NCBI GenBank assembly: GCA_036521875.1
Contig: DATDGX010000138.1
Coordinates: forward strand, 14,282-78,281
DNA from: DATDGX01 sp036521875
Lineage (GTDB): Bacteria > Desulfobacterota > Binatia > Binatales > Binataceae
Direction: 5' to 3'
DNA: 64,000 nucleotides
The first letter of the stretch is position 1. Every line of letters starts with the position of its first letter. This document shows positions 46,186 through 55,967 of the stretch, piece by piece. The position numbers and the translations under genes are program-made. A model generated the notes under the pieces. That model was not told where the DNA came from. It worked only from the letters and a program-made list of their open reading frames with translations, and searched no databases.

Positions 46186-46833
46186 ATGTCAGCGTATGCG
46201 GACACGATGGCGGGGGGGCCGGGCGGTGCGGCGGTGCTGAACACCCGGGTCCTGATCCTCAACCGTTCTTATTTGCCGGTCCACGTAACTTCGGTGAAGC
46301 GCGCATTTGCGCTGCTTTACCAAGGGGTTGCGCGCGCGGTCGACGAGCAGTATCGCACCTTCGACTTCGAGAGCTGGCGCGACCTTGCGATTGAGGTGCA
46401 TCACGAGCGCCTCGGCGTCGTCAACGGATTCATCCGCGTCCCGCGAGTATTGCTGCTGACCGCCTACGAGCGCGTGCCGCGCCGCCACGTGCGCTTCTCG
46501 CGCTTCAACATCTTCGCGCGCGACTCGAATACCTGCCAGTATTGCGGCCGCAAGCTGCCGCGCACCGAGCTCAACCTCGATCATGTGGTGCCGCGCTCGC
46601 GCGGGGGAACGTCGACTTGGGAGAATATCGTCTGCTCGTGTCATCATTGTAACCGGCGCAAGGGCGGACGCACCCCCGAAGAGGCCCGGATGGCGCTGGT
46701 GCGTCGGCCGCGGCGTCCGGAATGGACTCCATTCAGCGCCGAGATGTTCAGCCTTCGGCGCTACAGGGAATGGATGCCGTATCTGTCCCAGGTTGACAGC
46801 GCATACTGGAACACGGAGCTGATTCAGGACTGA
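46186..46833 (+). CDS. HNH endonuclease-domain protein
   Basis: This 215-residue protein has an N-terminal part (LNTRVLILNRSYLPVHVTSVKRA) of a kind seen in proteobacterial HNH proteins. An HNH motif follows: CQYCGRKLPRTELNLDHVVPRSRGG, then NIVCSCHHCNRRKGGRTPEEA, with two CxxC zinc pairs. Such stand-alone members are often near DNA-metabolism genes; smc follows here. It may cut DNA, but no physiological role is known. Start at 46186; the next ATG, 46207, is possible. Confidence 0.75.
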   Translation: MSAYADTMAGGPGGAAVLNTRVLILNRSYLPVHVTSVKRAFALLYQGVARAVDEQYRTFDFESWRDLAIEVHHERLGVVNGFIRVPRVLLLTAYERVPRRHVRFSRFNIFARDSNTCQYCGRKLPRTELNLDHVVPRSRGGTSTWENIVCSCHHCNRRKGGRTPEEARMALVRRPRRPEWTPFSAEMFSLRRYREWMPYLSQVDSAYWNTELIQD

Positions 46834-46972
46834 AGGCCGACGGTGCGCCTGAAGGCACAATCGGCAGGGGTAATGGTCGATTAGTGCGCGACAGATTTGC
46901 GGTGGTATTGACCCCCGCGGGATCTCTGGGATAAGCCCAAGGGGGTGGTGGTGCGGTGGAGGCGTCGGTTGT

Positions 46973-49900
46973 ATGCGTCTTAAAAGCCTTGAGTTAGTAG
47001 GCTTCAAATCATTTTCCGAAGCAACGACGATTAGCTTCGCGACGGGGATGACCGCGGTGGTCGGCCCGAACGGATGCGGCAAGTCGAACGTCGTCGATGC
47101 GATCCGATGGGTTCTCGGCGAGCAGGCACCGACGCGGTTGCGCGGTAAGAGCGCCGAAGATCTTATCTACGCCGGTAACGACTCCAATTCGGCCGCCGGG
47201 ATGGCGGAAGTCACTCTGGTCCTGGAAGCGGAAGAGGGCAGCAGCCTGCCCGAGCCGTACTCGACGCTGAGCGAAGTCGCCGTCACCCGGCGCGTCTATC
47301 GCTCCAGCGACTCCGAGTACCTGCTCAACAAGATTCCCTGCCGGCTCAAGGACATCACCGAATTTTTCATGGCCGCGCAAATTTATAGCCGCGGTTACGC
47401 GCTGATCGAGCAGGGACGAATCGAAGAAATCATCCAGGCCAAGCCGCACGAGGTGCGGTCGCTGGTCGAGGAGGCGGCGGGACTCTCACTGTTCAAGGGG
47501 CGGCGGGAAATCAGCGAACGCAAGCTCGAGCGGGTCAAGGAAAATCTCGCGCGGCTCGACGACGTGCTGAGCGAAATCGAGCGCCAGCTTAATTTCGCGC
47601 GCCGCCAGGCCAAAAAGGCTGAGGCATTCAAGATAATCAAGGCGGAACTTTCCGAGCTCGAGCGCCTTGCCGCAGCGCGCCGCCTGCTCGAGCAGCGTGA
47701 AGAACTCGCAAAGCAGAACATCCGCGACAGCGAACTGAAAGCTTCGGCCGAATCCGCACGCGATAAATCGTCGGCGGCGCAAACCGAAGTCGAGGCCGCA
47801 TCGTCGGCGGCGCAAGCGGCGCGCTCCGAGCTCGGCGGTTCCGAGCGCGAGCTCGAGAACTTGCATATTGGAGCGGAGGAGCGCGCGCGCACCCGCGGAT
47901 TTCTCGAGCGCAGGCTCACCTCGATAAACGATCTCGAACCGACGCTGATAGCACGGCTTGCCGAGCTCGAAACCAAGGCCACGCTCGCGCGCGCTACACG
48001 CGCCGACGCCGGCGCACGGCACGCGCGCGAATGCGCCGGCACGGGAGGCGACAGCGAAGCGGCGCTCAAAGAAATCCAGGCGCGCAACGACGCCGCGCAG
48101 CGCGAGCTCAAGGACGCGGAGCGCCGCGCCGAGGAACTCAAGGACGATCTATCGGAAACCATCCGCGAGGCGGCGGTGCTACGCGGCCGTCTCGGCGATT
48201 TCGCCGGCGAACGCGCCGAACTCGAGGAGCGCCTCCGCTCCGGCGGCATCGATGCGCCTGCGCGCACGGCGGATATCGAGCAGGCTCAAGCCGCGCTTCG
48301 CGCCGGCGAAGAGCGGCTCGAAGCAGTCCACCTGGAAATCGCGGCGCTCGAAGGAAACTCGCGCGAGAGCGCGGAACACGAAATCAAAGCTCGCGCAGCG
48401 CTGGAACATCTGGCGGCGCAGGTCTCCGCGCTCAGACTGAAGCTCAGCGCGCGCCGCCCGCTGGGCGCTTCGACCGTCGATGGCGCAGGCGAGCGCCTGC
48501 GCACCGTGCTCGAGTCTCTCAACGGCGATCGCCCAGCGCGCGATCCAGCGATGTTCCGCGAAGTGGTGAGAGCGCCTGAGGCGCTGCGGCCTGCGCTACG
48601 TGCGGTGCTCGGCGAGGAGCTGGACGCGGTGGTCGTCGACTCGCCGATGTTCGCGATACGCGCGATCGAAATTCTGAAGGAGAACAAAGCGGGCCGCCTG
48701 AGCTTCTTCCAGGAGTCCGACGCTGCCGCCGCAGCCTATCCGGCGATCGAGGCGCCGGGAATCGCGGGACGGCTGGTCGACATGCTCGAAGTCGAAGCGC
48801 GCTTCGCGCCGGTGGCCGAGGCGATGCTGGGTCATGTGATGGTCGCGGACTCTTTGCGTGCCGCGCTCGAGGCGTCGAACTTGAACGGGCACGGCGCCAT
48901 GTTCGTGACGCGCGAGGGCGACGTGGTATGGCCGGGGCGCTTGATCCGCGGCGGCAGCGCCGAGGAAGACAGTTCCAGTGCCGGCGCCGCTCAGGAAGAC
49001 GCCTCCGCTGCGCAAGCGCAGACCGAGGAGCTCGCGCTCGGCGAGGACGAGCATCGCGCGGCAATCGTGCGGCTTGGGGACTTTCGCGCCTCGCGCGCGC
49101 GCGTCGAGGCGGACCTCGACGCGGCGCGCCGCCGCGCGAAAGACGCCGAGCACACCGCGGGCGAGCTCCGCGCGACGCTCGCGCGCGCGGAGCAGGCGCA
49201 ATCGCTTGCCGAGGCTCATCTCGGCGCCGCGCTAAGGCGCGTCGCCGAGATTGGCGAGACGGTTGCGGTGTCGAATGCGCGCATGGAAGAACTTGCGCAC
49301 GACGAACGCGAGGCGCGCGAGCGCCTCGCCGCGCTGCGCGAGGACGTCGCTGCCCGGCGCGCTGCGGCCGAGGAACTCAGCGCCGCGATGGTGGAGGCGG
49401 CGGCGCACTTCGAGGCGTGCAAATCGCAGCTTGCGGCCCTGGAGCGCGAGCTCGCGCACGCGGTCGAGAGCGCGCGCGACCTGGAAGCGCAAATCGACGA
49501 GCATCGCTCGAACCTGGAGCGCTCGCGCGTCGAGCGCGCCGATTTCGAGCGTGAACTGGAAAAACTCGGCGCGCAGGATCAGGCGGCGCGCGCGCGCGAG
49601 TCGGAGCTCGCGGATTCGATAGCCACGCTCAGCGCCCGATGCGAACGGTGCGAGCGCGAGCTCGAAGAAAAGCGGGCCGAGCTCAAGCTCGCGCATGAGG
49701 TGCTGGCCGCTCTGGAAGCCGAGGTGAACGAATGCGCTCTGCGGCGCGAACGCGCGCGGACGCTGAGCGAAGAACTGGCGCGCGGCTTTCTCGAGAAGTT
49801 CTTAGCCGAGTTCGACGCGGTCGCAGCGGAGCTGGTGTCCACGCTTCACGGCCGCGACGCCGCTCGCGACGAGCAGCGCCTCACCGAGCTGCGCGCCAAG

Positions 49901-50512
49901 GCGGAGCGGATTGGAGAGGTGAATCTGGCGGCGGAGAGCGAGGTCCACGAACTCGAGGAACGCGCGAATACGCTGGGCAGCGAGCGCGCCGATCTCAAAC
50001 GCGCCGTCGACGATCTCTCACAGACGATAACGCGGCTGAATCGCGAGGCGCGCAAGCGCTTCGCCGAGACTTTCGAGGGCGCCGCCCGGAATTTTGCCGA
50101 GCTGTTTCCCAAGCTGCTCCGCGGCGGCAAGGGCCGGCTCGAACTCACCGAGGCGACCGACGTGCTCGAGGCCGGCGTGAACATCCTGATTCAGCCCGCG
50201 GGCAAGAAGGTCAAAGAGATAGCCCTGCTCTCGGGCGGCGAGAAGGCGCTGTCTGCGATGGCGCTGGTGTTCTCGCTGTTTCTGTTGAACCCGAGCCCTT
50301 TCTGCGTAATGGACGAAGTCGACGCGCCGCTCGACGAGTTCAGCCTCGCCGCGTTCACTTCGCTGCTCGCCGAGCTCAAGCAGCGCTCGCAGTTCATCGT
50401 GATCACGCACAATCAGCGCACCATGCAGCGCGCCGACCAGATTCACGGCGTGACGATGGATCGGCCGGGAATCTCGCGCGTGATCTCGTTGCGCATCCCC
50501 GCCGCCGCCTGA
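46973..50512 (+). CDS. smc: Chromosome segregation ATPase SMC
   Basis: This 1179-residue protein organises and segregates the chromosome. The N-terminal ATPase starts LKSLELVGFKSFSEATTISF and has the Walker A GPNGCGKSNVVDAI near residue 32. Long coiled coils run to residue 500, the hinge domain follows (residues 515-665), and coiled coil resumes. The C-terminal head has the signature LLSGGEKALSAMAL (about residue 1085) and the Walker B segment FCVMDEVDAPLDE. A GGAGG site precedes the ATG. The ScpA and ScpB partners are outside the window. Confidence 0.95.
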   Translation: MRLKSLELVGFKSFSEATTISFATGMTAVVGPNGCGKSNVVDAIRWVLGEQAPTRLRGKSAEDLIYAGNDSNSAAGMAEVTLVLEAEEGSSLPEPYSTLSEVAVTRRVYRSSDSEYLLNKIPCRLKDITEFFMAAQIYSRGYALIEQGRIEEIIQAKPHEVRSLVEEAAGLSLFKGRREISERKLERVKENLARLDDVLSEIERQLNFARRQAKKAEAFKIIKAELSELERLAAARRLLEQREELAKQNIRDSELKASAESARDKSSAAQTEVEAASSAAQAARSELGGSERELENLHIGAEERARTRGFLERRLTSINDLEPTLIARLAELETKATLARATRADAGARHARECAGTGGDSEAALKEIQARNDAAQRELKDAERRAEELKDDLSETIREAAVLRGRLGDFAGERAELEERLRSGGIDAPARTADIEQAQAALRAGEERLEAVHLEIAALEGNSRESAEHEIKARAALEHLAAQVSALRLKLSARRPLGASTVDGAGERLRTVLESLNGDRPARDPAMFREVVRAPEALRPALRAVLGEELDAVVVDSPMFAIRAIEILKENKAGRLSFFQESDAAAAAYPAIEAPGIAGRLVDMLEVEARFAPVAEAMLGHVMVADSLRAALEASNLNGHGAMFVTREGDVVWPGRLIRGGSAEEDSSSAGAAQEDASAAQAQTEELALGEDEHRAAIVRLGDFRASRARVEADLDAARRRAKDAEHTAGELRATLARAEQAQSLAEAHLGAALRRVAEIGETVAVSNARMEELAHDEREARERLAALREDVAARRAAAEELSAAMVEAAAHFEACKSQLAALERELAHAVESARDLEAQIDEHRSNLERSRVERADFERELEKLGAQDQAARARESELADSIATLSARCERCERELEEKRAELKLAHEVLAALEAEVNECALRRERARTLSEELARGFLEKFLAEFDAVAAELVSTLHGRDAARDEQRLTELRAKAERIGEVNLAAESEVHELEERANTLGSERADLKRAVDDLSQTITRLNREARKRFAETFEGAARNFAELFPKLLRGGKGRLELTEATDVLEAGVNILIQPAGKKVKEIALLSGGEKALSAMALVFSLFLLNPSPFCVMDEVDAPLDEFSLAAFTSLLAELKQRSQFIVITHNQRTMQRADQIHGVTMDRPGISRVISLRIPAAA

Positions 50513-50531
50513 ATCGCGACGGGCGCGCGGC

Positions 50532-51425
50532 TTACGAATCCGGACGCGTTGTGGGGCGGCGCGGCGGCATCGAGATACCCGACGGCATTTGCGAGTACCC
50601 GCTGCCCGGAAATTCGACGCCGATTCCGTGCGCCTTGTCGAGCAGGCCGAAATCTTTCAGCAACTGCTGGCTGTAAGTCACCAGGCCGGTCACCCGGTCC
50701 AGCGGCTCGGTCGCCAACAGCAGCGTCGCCTTCGCCATCAGCTCGGGCGGCTCGCCCTCGTTCGGTCCTTCAACCAGGTGATGAAAAACCGTCCCCGGCG
50801 TCACCACGATTTCCGACGGCGACAGGCAGGTCACCGAGATGTTGTATTCGAATACTTCTTCGGCGAGTCCCTGCGTGAAGCGCTCGAGCGCCGCCTTCTC
50901 CGCGCCGTAGCATACGCCGCCGCGAAACACGCTGGCGGGATTGTATGGTCCGCGCCCGGGTCCAATCGCTGCGCCGGATGAAATGTTCACGATCGCGCCG
51001 GATTTGCGCGGCACCATGTCTTCAAGCGCGTGACGGCTAAGGATGAACGGCGCGTGCAGGTTCACCGCGAACGAGCGGATCCATCGGCGGGGCGGAAAAT
51101 CCTTGACCGGGATGAAATAGGTCAGCGCGGCGTTGTTCACCAGCACGTCGATCGGGCCGTAGCGCGAGCGCGTCTCCTTGACCAGGTTCTCGATGGATTC
51201 TTCCGAGGACACGTCGCATGCGACCGCGATCGCCTCGCCGCCGGACTTTTTGATTTCCGCTATGGTCGTTTCCAGCGAGCCTTCCAGTGGGTGCTCGCCC
51301 TCCTTCATGGTCCGCGCGCTGCAGACCACCTTGGCGCCTTCTTTCGCGAACAGGTCCGCGATCGATTTTCCGATTCCGCGGCTTGCGCCGGTCACGATCG
51401 CTACCTTGCCATCAAGCTTGCCCAT
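50532..51425 (-). CDS. Short-chain dehydrogenase/reductase
   Basis: This 297-residue protein has the NAD(P) motif VAIVTGASRGIGKSIADL, NNAALTYFIPV, the catalytic Ser in VNISSGAAIG and the YxxxK in CYGAEKAALERF. It contains an insertion between Ser and Tyr (about 23 residues) and a C-terminal Pro/Arg tail. The substrate is not predictable. It is convergent with smc (20 bases) and divergent from ftsY. Confidence 0.85.
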   Translation of the reverse strand: MGKLDGKVAIVTGASRGIGKSIADLFAKEGAKVVCSARTMKEGEHPLEGSLETTIAEIKKSGGEAIAVACDVSSEESIENLVKETRSRYGPIDVLVNNAALTYFIPVKDFPPRRWIRSFAVNLHAPFILSRHALEDMVPRKSGAIVNISSGAAIGPGRGPYNPASVFRGGVCYGAEKAALERFTQGLAEEVFEYNISVTCLSPSEIVVTPGTVFHHLVEGPNEGEPPELMAKATLLLATEPLDRVTGLVTYSQQLLKDFGLLDKAHGIGVEFPGSGYSQMPSGISMPPRRPTTRPDS

Positions 51426-51699
51426 CTAAGTCGCTCTCCTCGCGATACTCTTTCGATACAGCCCGGGATCGGCAGCGGAGCATCCGCTTGCCGGGTCCAT
51501 TTGTTCTTATAGTCGGTCACGGCGTCGTTCGGCCACCGGAAAGTGGGACCATCGCGTCACGCCACCGTCCAAGCCGCAGTAATCTGCTGCCCGCGATGCG
51601 CACCCACTCCGCGCCCCGAGCCTATGGTTTCGGACCTTCCGCGCGGCTGTTATTCTCAGATGCGCGCCCCTTTGGTTGGTTCGCGAGAGGCACTTCGTT

Positions 51700-52938
51700 T
51701 TGACTATCACAGACAACATTCTCGCGATTGCGATCGCGCTTACCGTTGGCCCCGGCCTGGTTTTCATCGGCGTCCTGATTCAATGGAGTCTGCGCAAGGC
51801 GCGCCCATATCCGAAGCCCGAGGCTCCGACGGAATCCGCCGCGGCGCCCGCCACGACTACGATCGCGACGCCGTCGGAAGCGGTTCTATCCCAGGAGACT
51901 CTGGCCGAAACGCCTGCGCGCGGCACGGCGGCCGCGGGCGCTCCGGAACCTGAACTGGGCGCCGCGCCAGCTCCTGCCGCGGCGGAGCCGATGCGGCAGC
52001 CGCCCAGATTTGGTCTCGGACTCCGCCGCACGCGCGAAAATTTCCTGCAGCGGATTCGCGCCGCGATTACCGGCGCGGCCAAGGTCGAAGAAATCTACGA
52101 GGGACTGGAAGAGGCGCTGATCGCGGCCGACGTCGGCGTCGAGGCGAGCATGAAGCTCGCCGCGTCGGTTCACGCGCGGCTGGGCAACGACAATCGGCCC
52201 GACGTGATTCGCGACGCGCTCAAGGATGAGATCGCCGCGATGCTCAAGTCGGCCGAGCGTCCACCGGCGGATCCGGGCGCATCGCCGCTGGTCATCCTGA
52301 TGCTGGGGGTCAACGGCGCGGGGAAGACCACGACCGTCGCGAAACTTGCAGCGCGGCTCAAGGAACGGCGCGGCAGCGTGATCGTCGCGGCGGCGGATAC
52401 CTTTCGCGCCGCGGCTATCGAGCAGCTCCAGGTATGGTGTGAGCGCGCCGGCGCCGAAATCATCATGCATCAACAGGGCTCCGACCCGGCGGCGGTCGCC
52501 TTCGACGCAGTCCGCGCGGGCATCGCACGCAAGGCCGGCGCGGTGCTGATTGACACGGCGGGACGGCTGCAGACCAAGGTCAACCTGATGGAGGAGCTCA
52601 AGAAGATCGCGCGCGTCGCCGGCCGCGAGCTGCCCGGCGCGCCGCACGAGACCTGGCTGGTGCTGGACGCGACCACCGGCCAGAATGCGCTCAGCCAGGC
52701 GACAATCTTCGGCGCGGCGGTGCCGCTGACCGGCGTGGTGCTGGCAAAACTCGACAGCACCGCGAAGGGTGGGGTGGTAATCGCGATCGCGGAGAGGCTA
52801 AAGATACCGGTGCGGTACGTGGGCTTGGGCGAAGAGCTGGAGGATTTGCGCGAATTCGATTCGCGCGAGTTCGTCGACGCGCTGTTTGCGAGCGACGAGA
52901 GCGACGCGCAAACTGCCAGTGGTTCTTATGCGGCTTGA
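51700..52938 (+). CDS. ftsY: Signal recognition particle receptor FtsY
   Basis: FtsY docks SRP-bound ribosomes at the membrane. The 412-residue protein has a membrane helix at the N-terminus (DNILAIAIALTVGPGLVFIGVLIQWSL), an Ala/Glu/Pro-rich linker of about 80 residues, an SRP54-N-type helical domain, and the NG GTPase: VNGAGKTTTVAKLA, DTFRAAAIEQL, DTAGRLQTK, and AKLDSTAKGG. A TTG start at 51700 is favoured because GAGAGG lies nine bases upstream. A TTG at 51676 would add eight residues. Confidence 0.92.
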   Translation: MTITDNILAIAIALTVGPGLVFIGVLIQWSLRKARPYPKPEAPTESAAAPATTTIATPSEAVLSQETLAETPARGTAAAGAPEPELGAAPAPAAAEPMRQPPRFGLGLRRTRENFLQRIRAAITGAAKVEEIYEGLEEALIAADVGVEASMKLAASVHARLGNDNRPDVIRDALKDEIAAMLKSAERPPADPGASPLVILMLGVNGAGKTTTVAKLAARLKERRGSVIVAAADTFRAAAIEQLQVWCERAGAEIIMHQQGSDPAAVAFDAVRAGIARKAGAVLIDTAGRLQTKVNLMEELKKIARVAGRELPGAPHETWLVLDATTGQNALSQATIFGAAVPLTGVVLAKLDSTAKGGVVIAIAERLKIPVRYVGLGEELEDLREFDSREFVDALFASDESDAQTASGSYAA

Positions 52939-52964
52939 CAGGCTGATTAATCGAAAATTAAACT
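52935..52964 (+). promoter_or_regulatory. Sigma-70-like promoter before the zapB-zapA pair
   Basis: A perfect TTGACA at 52935-52940 is followed after 18 bases by TAAACT (52959-52964, four of six matches) in an AT-rich stretch. It begins inside the ftsY stop region, about 20 bases before the next start, and so would drive the following genes independently. Confidence 0.45.
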
Positions 52965-52984
52965 AAAGGTAGAAGTTCTCTGTC

Positions 52985-53233
52985 ATGGCGAATGATGTCT
53001 TAAAGCAACTTGATGAGCGAATTCAGGCCTCAGTAAATCGAATCCAGCAGCTACGGCGTGAAAGCGATCAGCTCGCGTTAAAACTTGCTGAAAGCGAAAA
53101 GCGCAATGCGGAGGCTGCCGCGCAGATTAAGGCGCTCAACGCGGAGCGCGCCCAGCACGAGCACGAGCGCGGCGAGGTGCGGAGCCGGATCGAGAAAATT
53201 CTGGCCCGCTTCGACGGTATCGATCTCGGCTAG
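52985..53233 (+). CDS. ZapB-like small coiled-coil protein
   Basis: This 82-residue protein is almost all coiled coil (VLKQLDERIQASVNRIQQLR to HERGEVRSRIEKILARF), as in ZapB-type division proteins. The adjacent zapA gene supports a role at the division ring. The coil has leucine or isoleucine at many heptad positions. It is only six bases upstream of zapA. Family assignment is based on context and length. Confidence 0.65.
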   Translation: MANDVLKQLDERIQASVNRIQQLRRESDQLALKLAESEKRNAEAAAQIKALNAERAQHEHERGEVRSRIEKILARFDGIDLG

Positions 53234-53239
53234 CAGTAG

Positions 53240-53518
53240 ATGAAGGGCGTCAGCGTCGAAATCATGGGCCAGAACCTGACGGTTGCCAGCGACGCCGGCG
53301 ACGATTGGGTGAAAAGCGTGGCCAAGACGGTCGACGCCAAGATCAAAGACATCCGCGCCGGGAGTCAGACCGTAAGCTCGGTCAGTCTGGCGATCCTGGC
53401 CGCATTAAATTTTGCCGACGAACTCGAGCATCTGCGCAAGGAACATCAGGAGCTCGTGAACCGGATCAAGGCGATGAATAAGCGACTGTCCGACGCGATC
53501 GACGGCGATGAAGTCTGA
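53240..53518 (+). CDS. zapA: Cell division protein ZapA
   Basis: ZapA crosslinks FtsZ filaments. The 92-residue protein has the family start VSVEIMGQNLTVASDAGDDW, where VEIxGxxxxV is typical, and VDAKIKDIRAGSQTVSSVSLAILAALNFADEL, then a C-terminal coil. Placement between a ZapB-like gene and fau is conserved in proteobacteria. Confidence 0.85.
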   Translation: MKGVSVEIMGQNLTVASDAGDDWVKSVAKTVDAKIKDIRAGSQTVSSVSLAILAALNFADELEHLRKEHQELVNRIKAMNKRLSDAIDGDEV

Positions 53519-53724
53519 GCTGGCCGCCGAACGCGCAGGAGAGTCGAACGAACGAGGGCGGGGAATTGGATTTCGAGACTAGCCACAACGCGGTGCTTTC
53601 GGGCATCGTGCAAAACTTCCGCAGCCGTATCACGCCATCACCAATCGTCCAGGGCATGAATTGCGCTGAATCGAGAGCTGCACGATCGACACGAAGTGGT
53701 TGAGTAACTGATCCAAAACCCGCC
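53519..53724 (+). ncRNA. Candidate 6S RNA (ssrS) between zapA and fau
   Basis: The 217-base gap between zapA and fau is the syntenic location of 6S RNA in many proteobacteria. It shows structure: an 8-bp inverted repeat ATCGTGCA/TGCACGAT at 53605-53612 and 53679-53686. The hairpin GGTGC/GCATC with UUUCGG loop lies near 53592-53607. I cannot verify the central bubble or closing stem that define 6S, so it is tentative; the ends given are approximate. Confidence 0.3.
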
Positions 53725-53735
53725 ATGGAAAAACC

Positions 53736-54476
53736 GTGGCGGACGACAAGAAACATCTTCGCGCGATTCTGAGCGATTGCCGCGCGGCCTTTGCACCCGA
53801 GCGCGCAGCCGAGTGGTCGGCCGTCGTGCAGCGCCAGGTGCTCGCGAGTGATTTCTATCGCGATGCGCGAACGATCGTTCCCTACGCCGCCCAACAGAAT
53901 AACCAGCAGGAGGTTGCTACCAGCCTGGTCCTCGAGCACGCGCTTGGTTCGGGGCGCGCGGTGTTCTTTCCCCGGCTCGAGAGCGGCCGCGACGGTGCCC
54001 GTCGTATCGTGGCAGCGCGGATTCGCGACGCCGGCGCGCTTGTGCCCGGCGCCTTCGGGATACTCGAGCCGAACGCCGATGCCGAAGTCGCCGAACCGTC
54101 AGCGCTCGGCGCCGCATCAACGTTGATCTGCGTCCCGGGGCTTGCCTTCACCCTCGAAGGCGATCGCCTCGGCCGTGGCGGAGGCCATTATGATCGTTTC
54201 CTCGCCGAAGCCGGCCCGGAAGCGATCAGTGTGGGATTCGCCTATTCGTTCCAGCTGCTCGATCGGATTCCTCGCGAGGCATCCGACGCGCGGCTCAACT
54301 TTATCGTGACCGAGTCCGCCGTCCATCGGGCCTGCGATGCGCCACTGCCAGCCCCACGGACACGGACCGAGGAGGTACACCCGGGTGATGTGGATAGCAG
54401 CAATCCTGGGATTCATCGTTGGTGGCGCGGTCTTATTCGCATGGGGAATTTTGCAGCGGCGCACGGACGCCGTTGA
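53736..54476 (+). CDS. fau: 5-formyltetrahydrofolate cyclo-ligase
   Basis: This enzyme converts 5-formyl-THF to 5,10-methenyl-THF with ATP. The 246-residue protein has FFPRLESGRDG, LICVPGLAFTLEGDRLGRGGGHYDRFL and GFAYSFQLLDRIP, as expected. Usual length is about 190-200; the last 45 residues (after VTESAVHRAC) are Pro/Arg/His-rich and overlap the start of rny by about 90 bases in another frame. Start is a GTG. Either the extension is real or a shorter protein is hidden by drift of the stop. Confidence 0.87.
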   Translation: MADDKKHLRAILSDCRAAFAPERAAEWSAVVQRQVLASDFYRDARTIVPYAAQQNNQQEVATSLVLEHALGSGRAVFFPRLESGRDGARRIVAARIRDAGALVPGAFGILEPNADAEVAEPSALGAASTLICVPGLAFTLEGDRLGRGGGHYDRFLAEAGPEAISVGFAYSFQLLDRIPREASDARLNFIVTESAVHRACDAPLPAPRTRTEEVHPGDVDSSNPGIHRWWRGLIRMGNFAAAHGRR

Positions 54477-55944
54477 CTTGGAGGCCGCGCGTTCACAGGC
54501 CGAAGAAATAACCAGGGAGGCGGAGAGCCAGCGACAACTTCTGATCAAAGAGGCTGAAGTAAAAGCCAAGGACCTGCTGGTCGGCGCGCGCGCCGACGCC
54601 GAGCGCGATATGCGCGAAAATCGGCGTGAGCTGCAGGCGATGGAGGCCAAGCTCGAAACGCGCGAAGAGAGTTTCGAGAAGCGCCAGGAGGCGTTCGAGC
54701 GGCGCGAGGCCGAATCGAATCGGCGCGAGCAGAGCCTGCGCGCGCGCGAGAAAAATATCGGCGACAAGGAAGCGCAGCATCAGCAGCTAATCGACGAGGC
54801 TCGCGCGCGCCTGGAAGCGGTCGCCGGACTCACCCGCGAGGAAGCCAAGCGAGGCCTCATCGAAGAGATGACCGGGCAGGCGCGCACCGAAGCGGCCAAC
54901 CATATCCGGGTCGTCGAGGAAGAGGCGCGCGAGGAGGCGGATCGCCGCGCCAAGCGGATCATCTCGATCGCTATCGAGCGGCTCGCCGGCGAGTTCGTCG
55001 CCGAGCGCACCGTCTCGGTTATCGCGCTGCCCTCCGACGAGATGAAGGGCCGCATCATCGGCCGCGAGGGACGCAACATCCGCGCGATCGAGGCTGCCAC
55101 CGGGGTCGACATAATCATCGATGACACGCCGGAAGCGGTCGTGATTTCATGCCACAACCCGATTCGCCGCGAGATTGCGCGGGTCGGTCTCGAGCAGCTC
55201 ATCTCCGACGGCCGCATCCATCCGGGCCGCATCGAAGAGGTGATTCGCAAGGCCGAGCAGCAGGTCGAAGAGTCGATTCGCGAGGCGGGCCAGCGCGCGA
55301 TAATCGAGGTCGGCGTGCACGGGATTCATCCCGAACTGGTGAAGCTGCTCGGGATGCTGAAGTACCGCTACAGCTACGCGCAGAACGTCCTGATGCACTC
55401 GATCGAAGCGGCGTTCATCTGCGGTTCGATGGCGGCGGAGCTGGGACTCAACGAAAAACAGGCGCGCCGCGCAGCTCTGCTGCACGACATCGGCAAGGCG
55501 CTGACCCACGAGGTGGAAGGCTCGCACGCGCTGATCGGCGCCGAAATCGCGCGCAAGTACGGCGAGTCGGCGAAGATCGTCAACGCGATCGCGGCCCATC
55601 ATGAGGAAGTGAAGGCAGAGACGATTCTCGCTCCGCTGGTCGACGCGGCCGATGCGCTTTCCGGCGCGCGCCCGGGCGCCCGGCGCGAGGTGCTGGAAAG
55701 CTACGTCAAGCGGCTCGAAGACCTGGAGGCGATCGCCAAATCGTTCAAGGGCGTCGAGAAGTGCTTTGCCGTGCAGGCGGGGCGCGAGATGCGCGTGATC
55801 GTCGAGCCGAGCGCGGTCTCCGACGAGGACGCGACGCTGCTCGCGCGCGACGTGGCGCGGAAGATCGAGACCGACATGACTTATCCCGGCCAGATTCGGG
55901 TGACGGTGATTCGCGAGACTCGCGCCACCGAGCTTGCGAAGTAG
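54388..55944 (+). CDS. rny: Ribonuclease Y
   Basis: RNase Y is a membrane-anchored endoribonuclease that starts mRNA decay. The 518-residue protein has an N-terminal helix ([21 protein letters not shown]), a long coiled coil (to residue 190), a KH domain ([33 protein letters not shown] region) and an HD domain with the metal-binding [22 protein letters not shown]. GGAGG at 54371-54375 supports 54388 or the GTG at 54385. It lies inside the 3' end of fau, so translation may be coupled. Confidence 0.94.
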   Translation: [518 protein letters not shown]

Positions 55945-55967
55945 ACAACTGGAATAGCGCTGATTAG

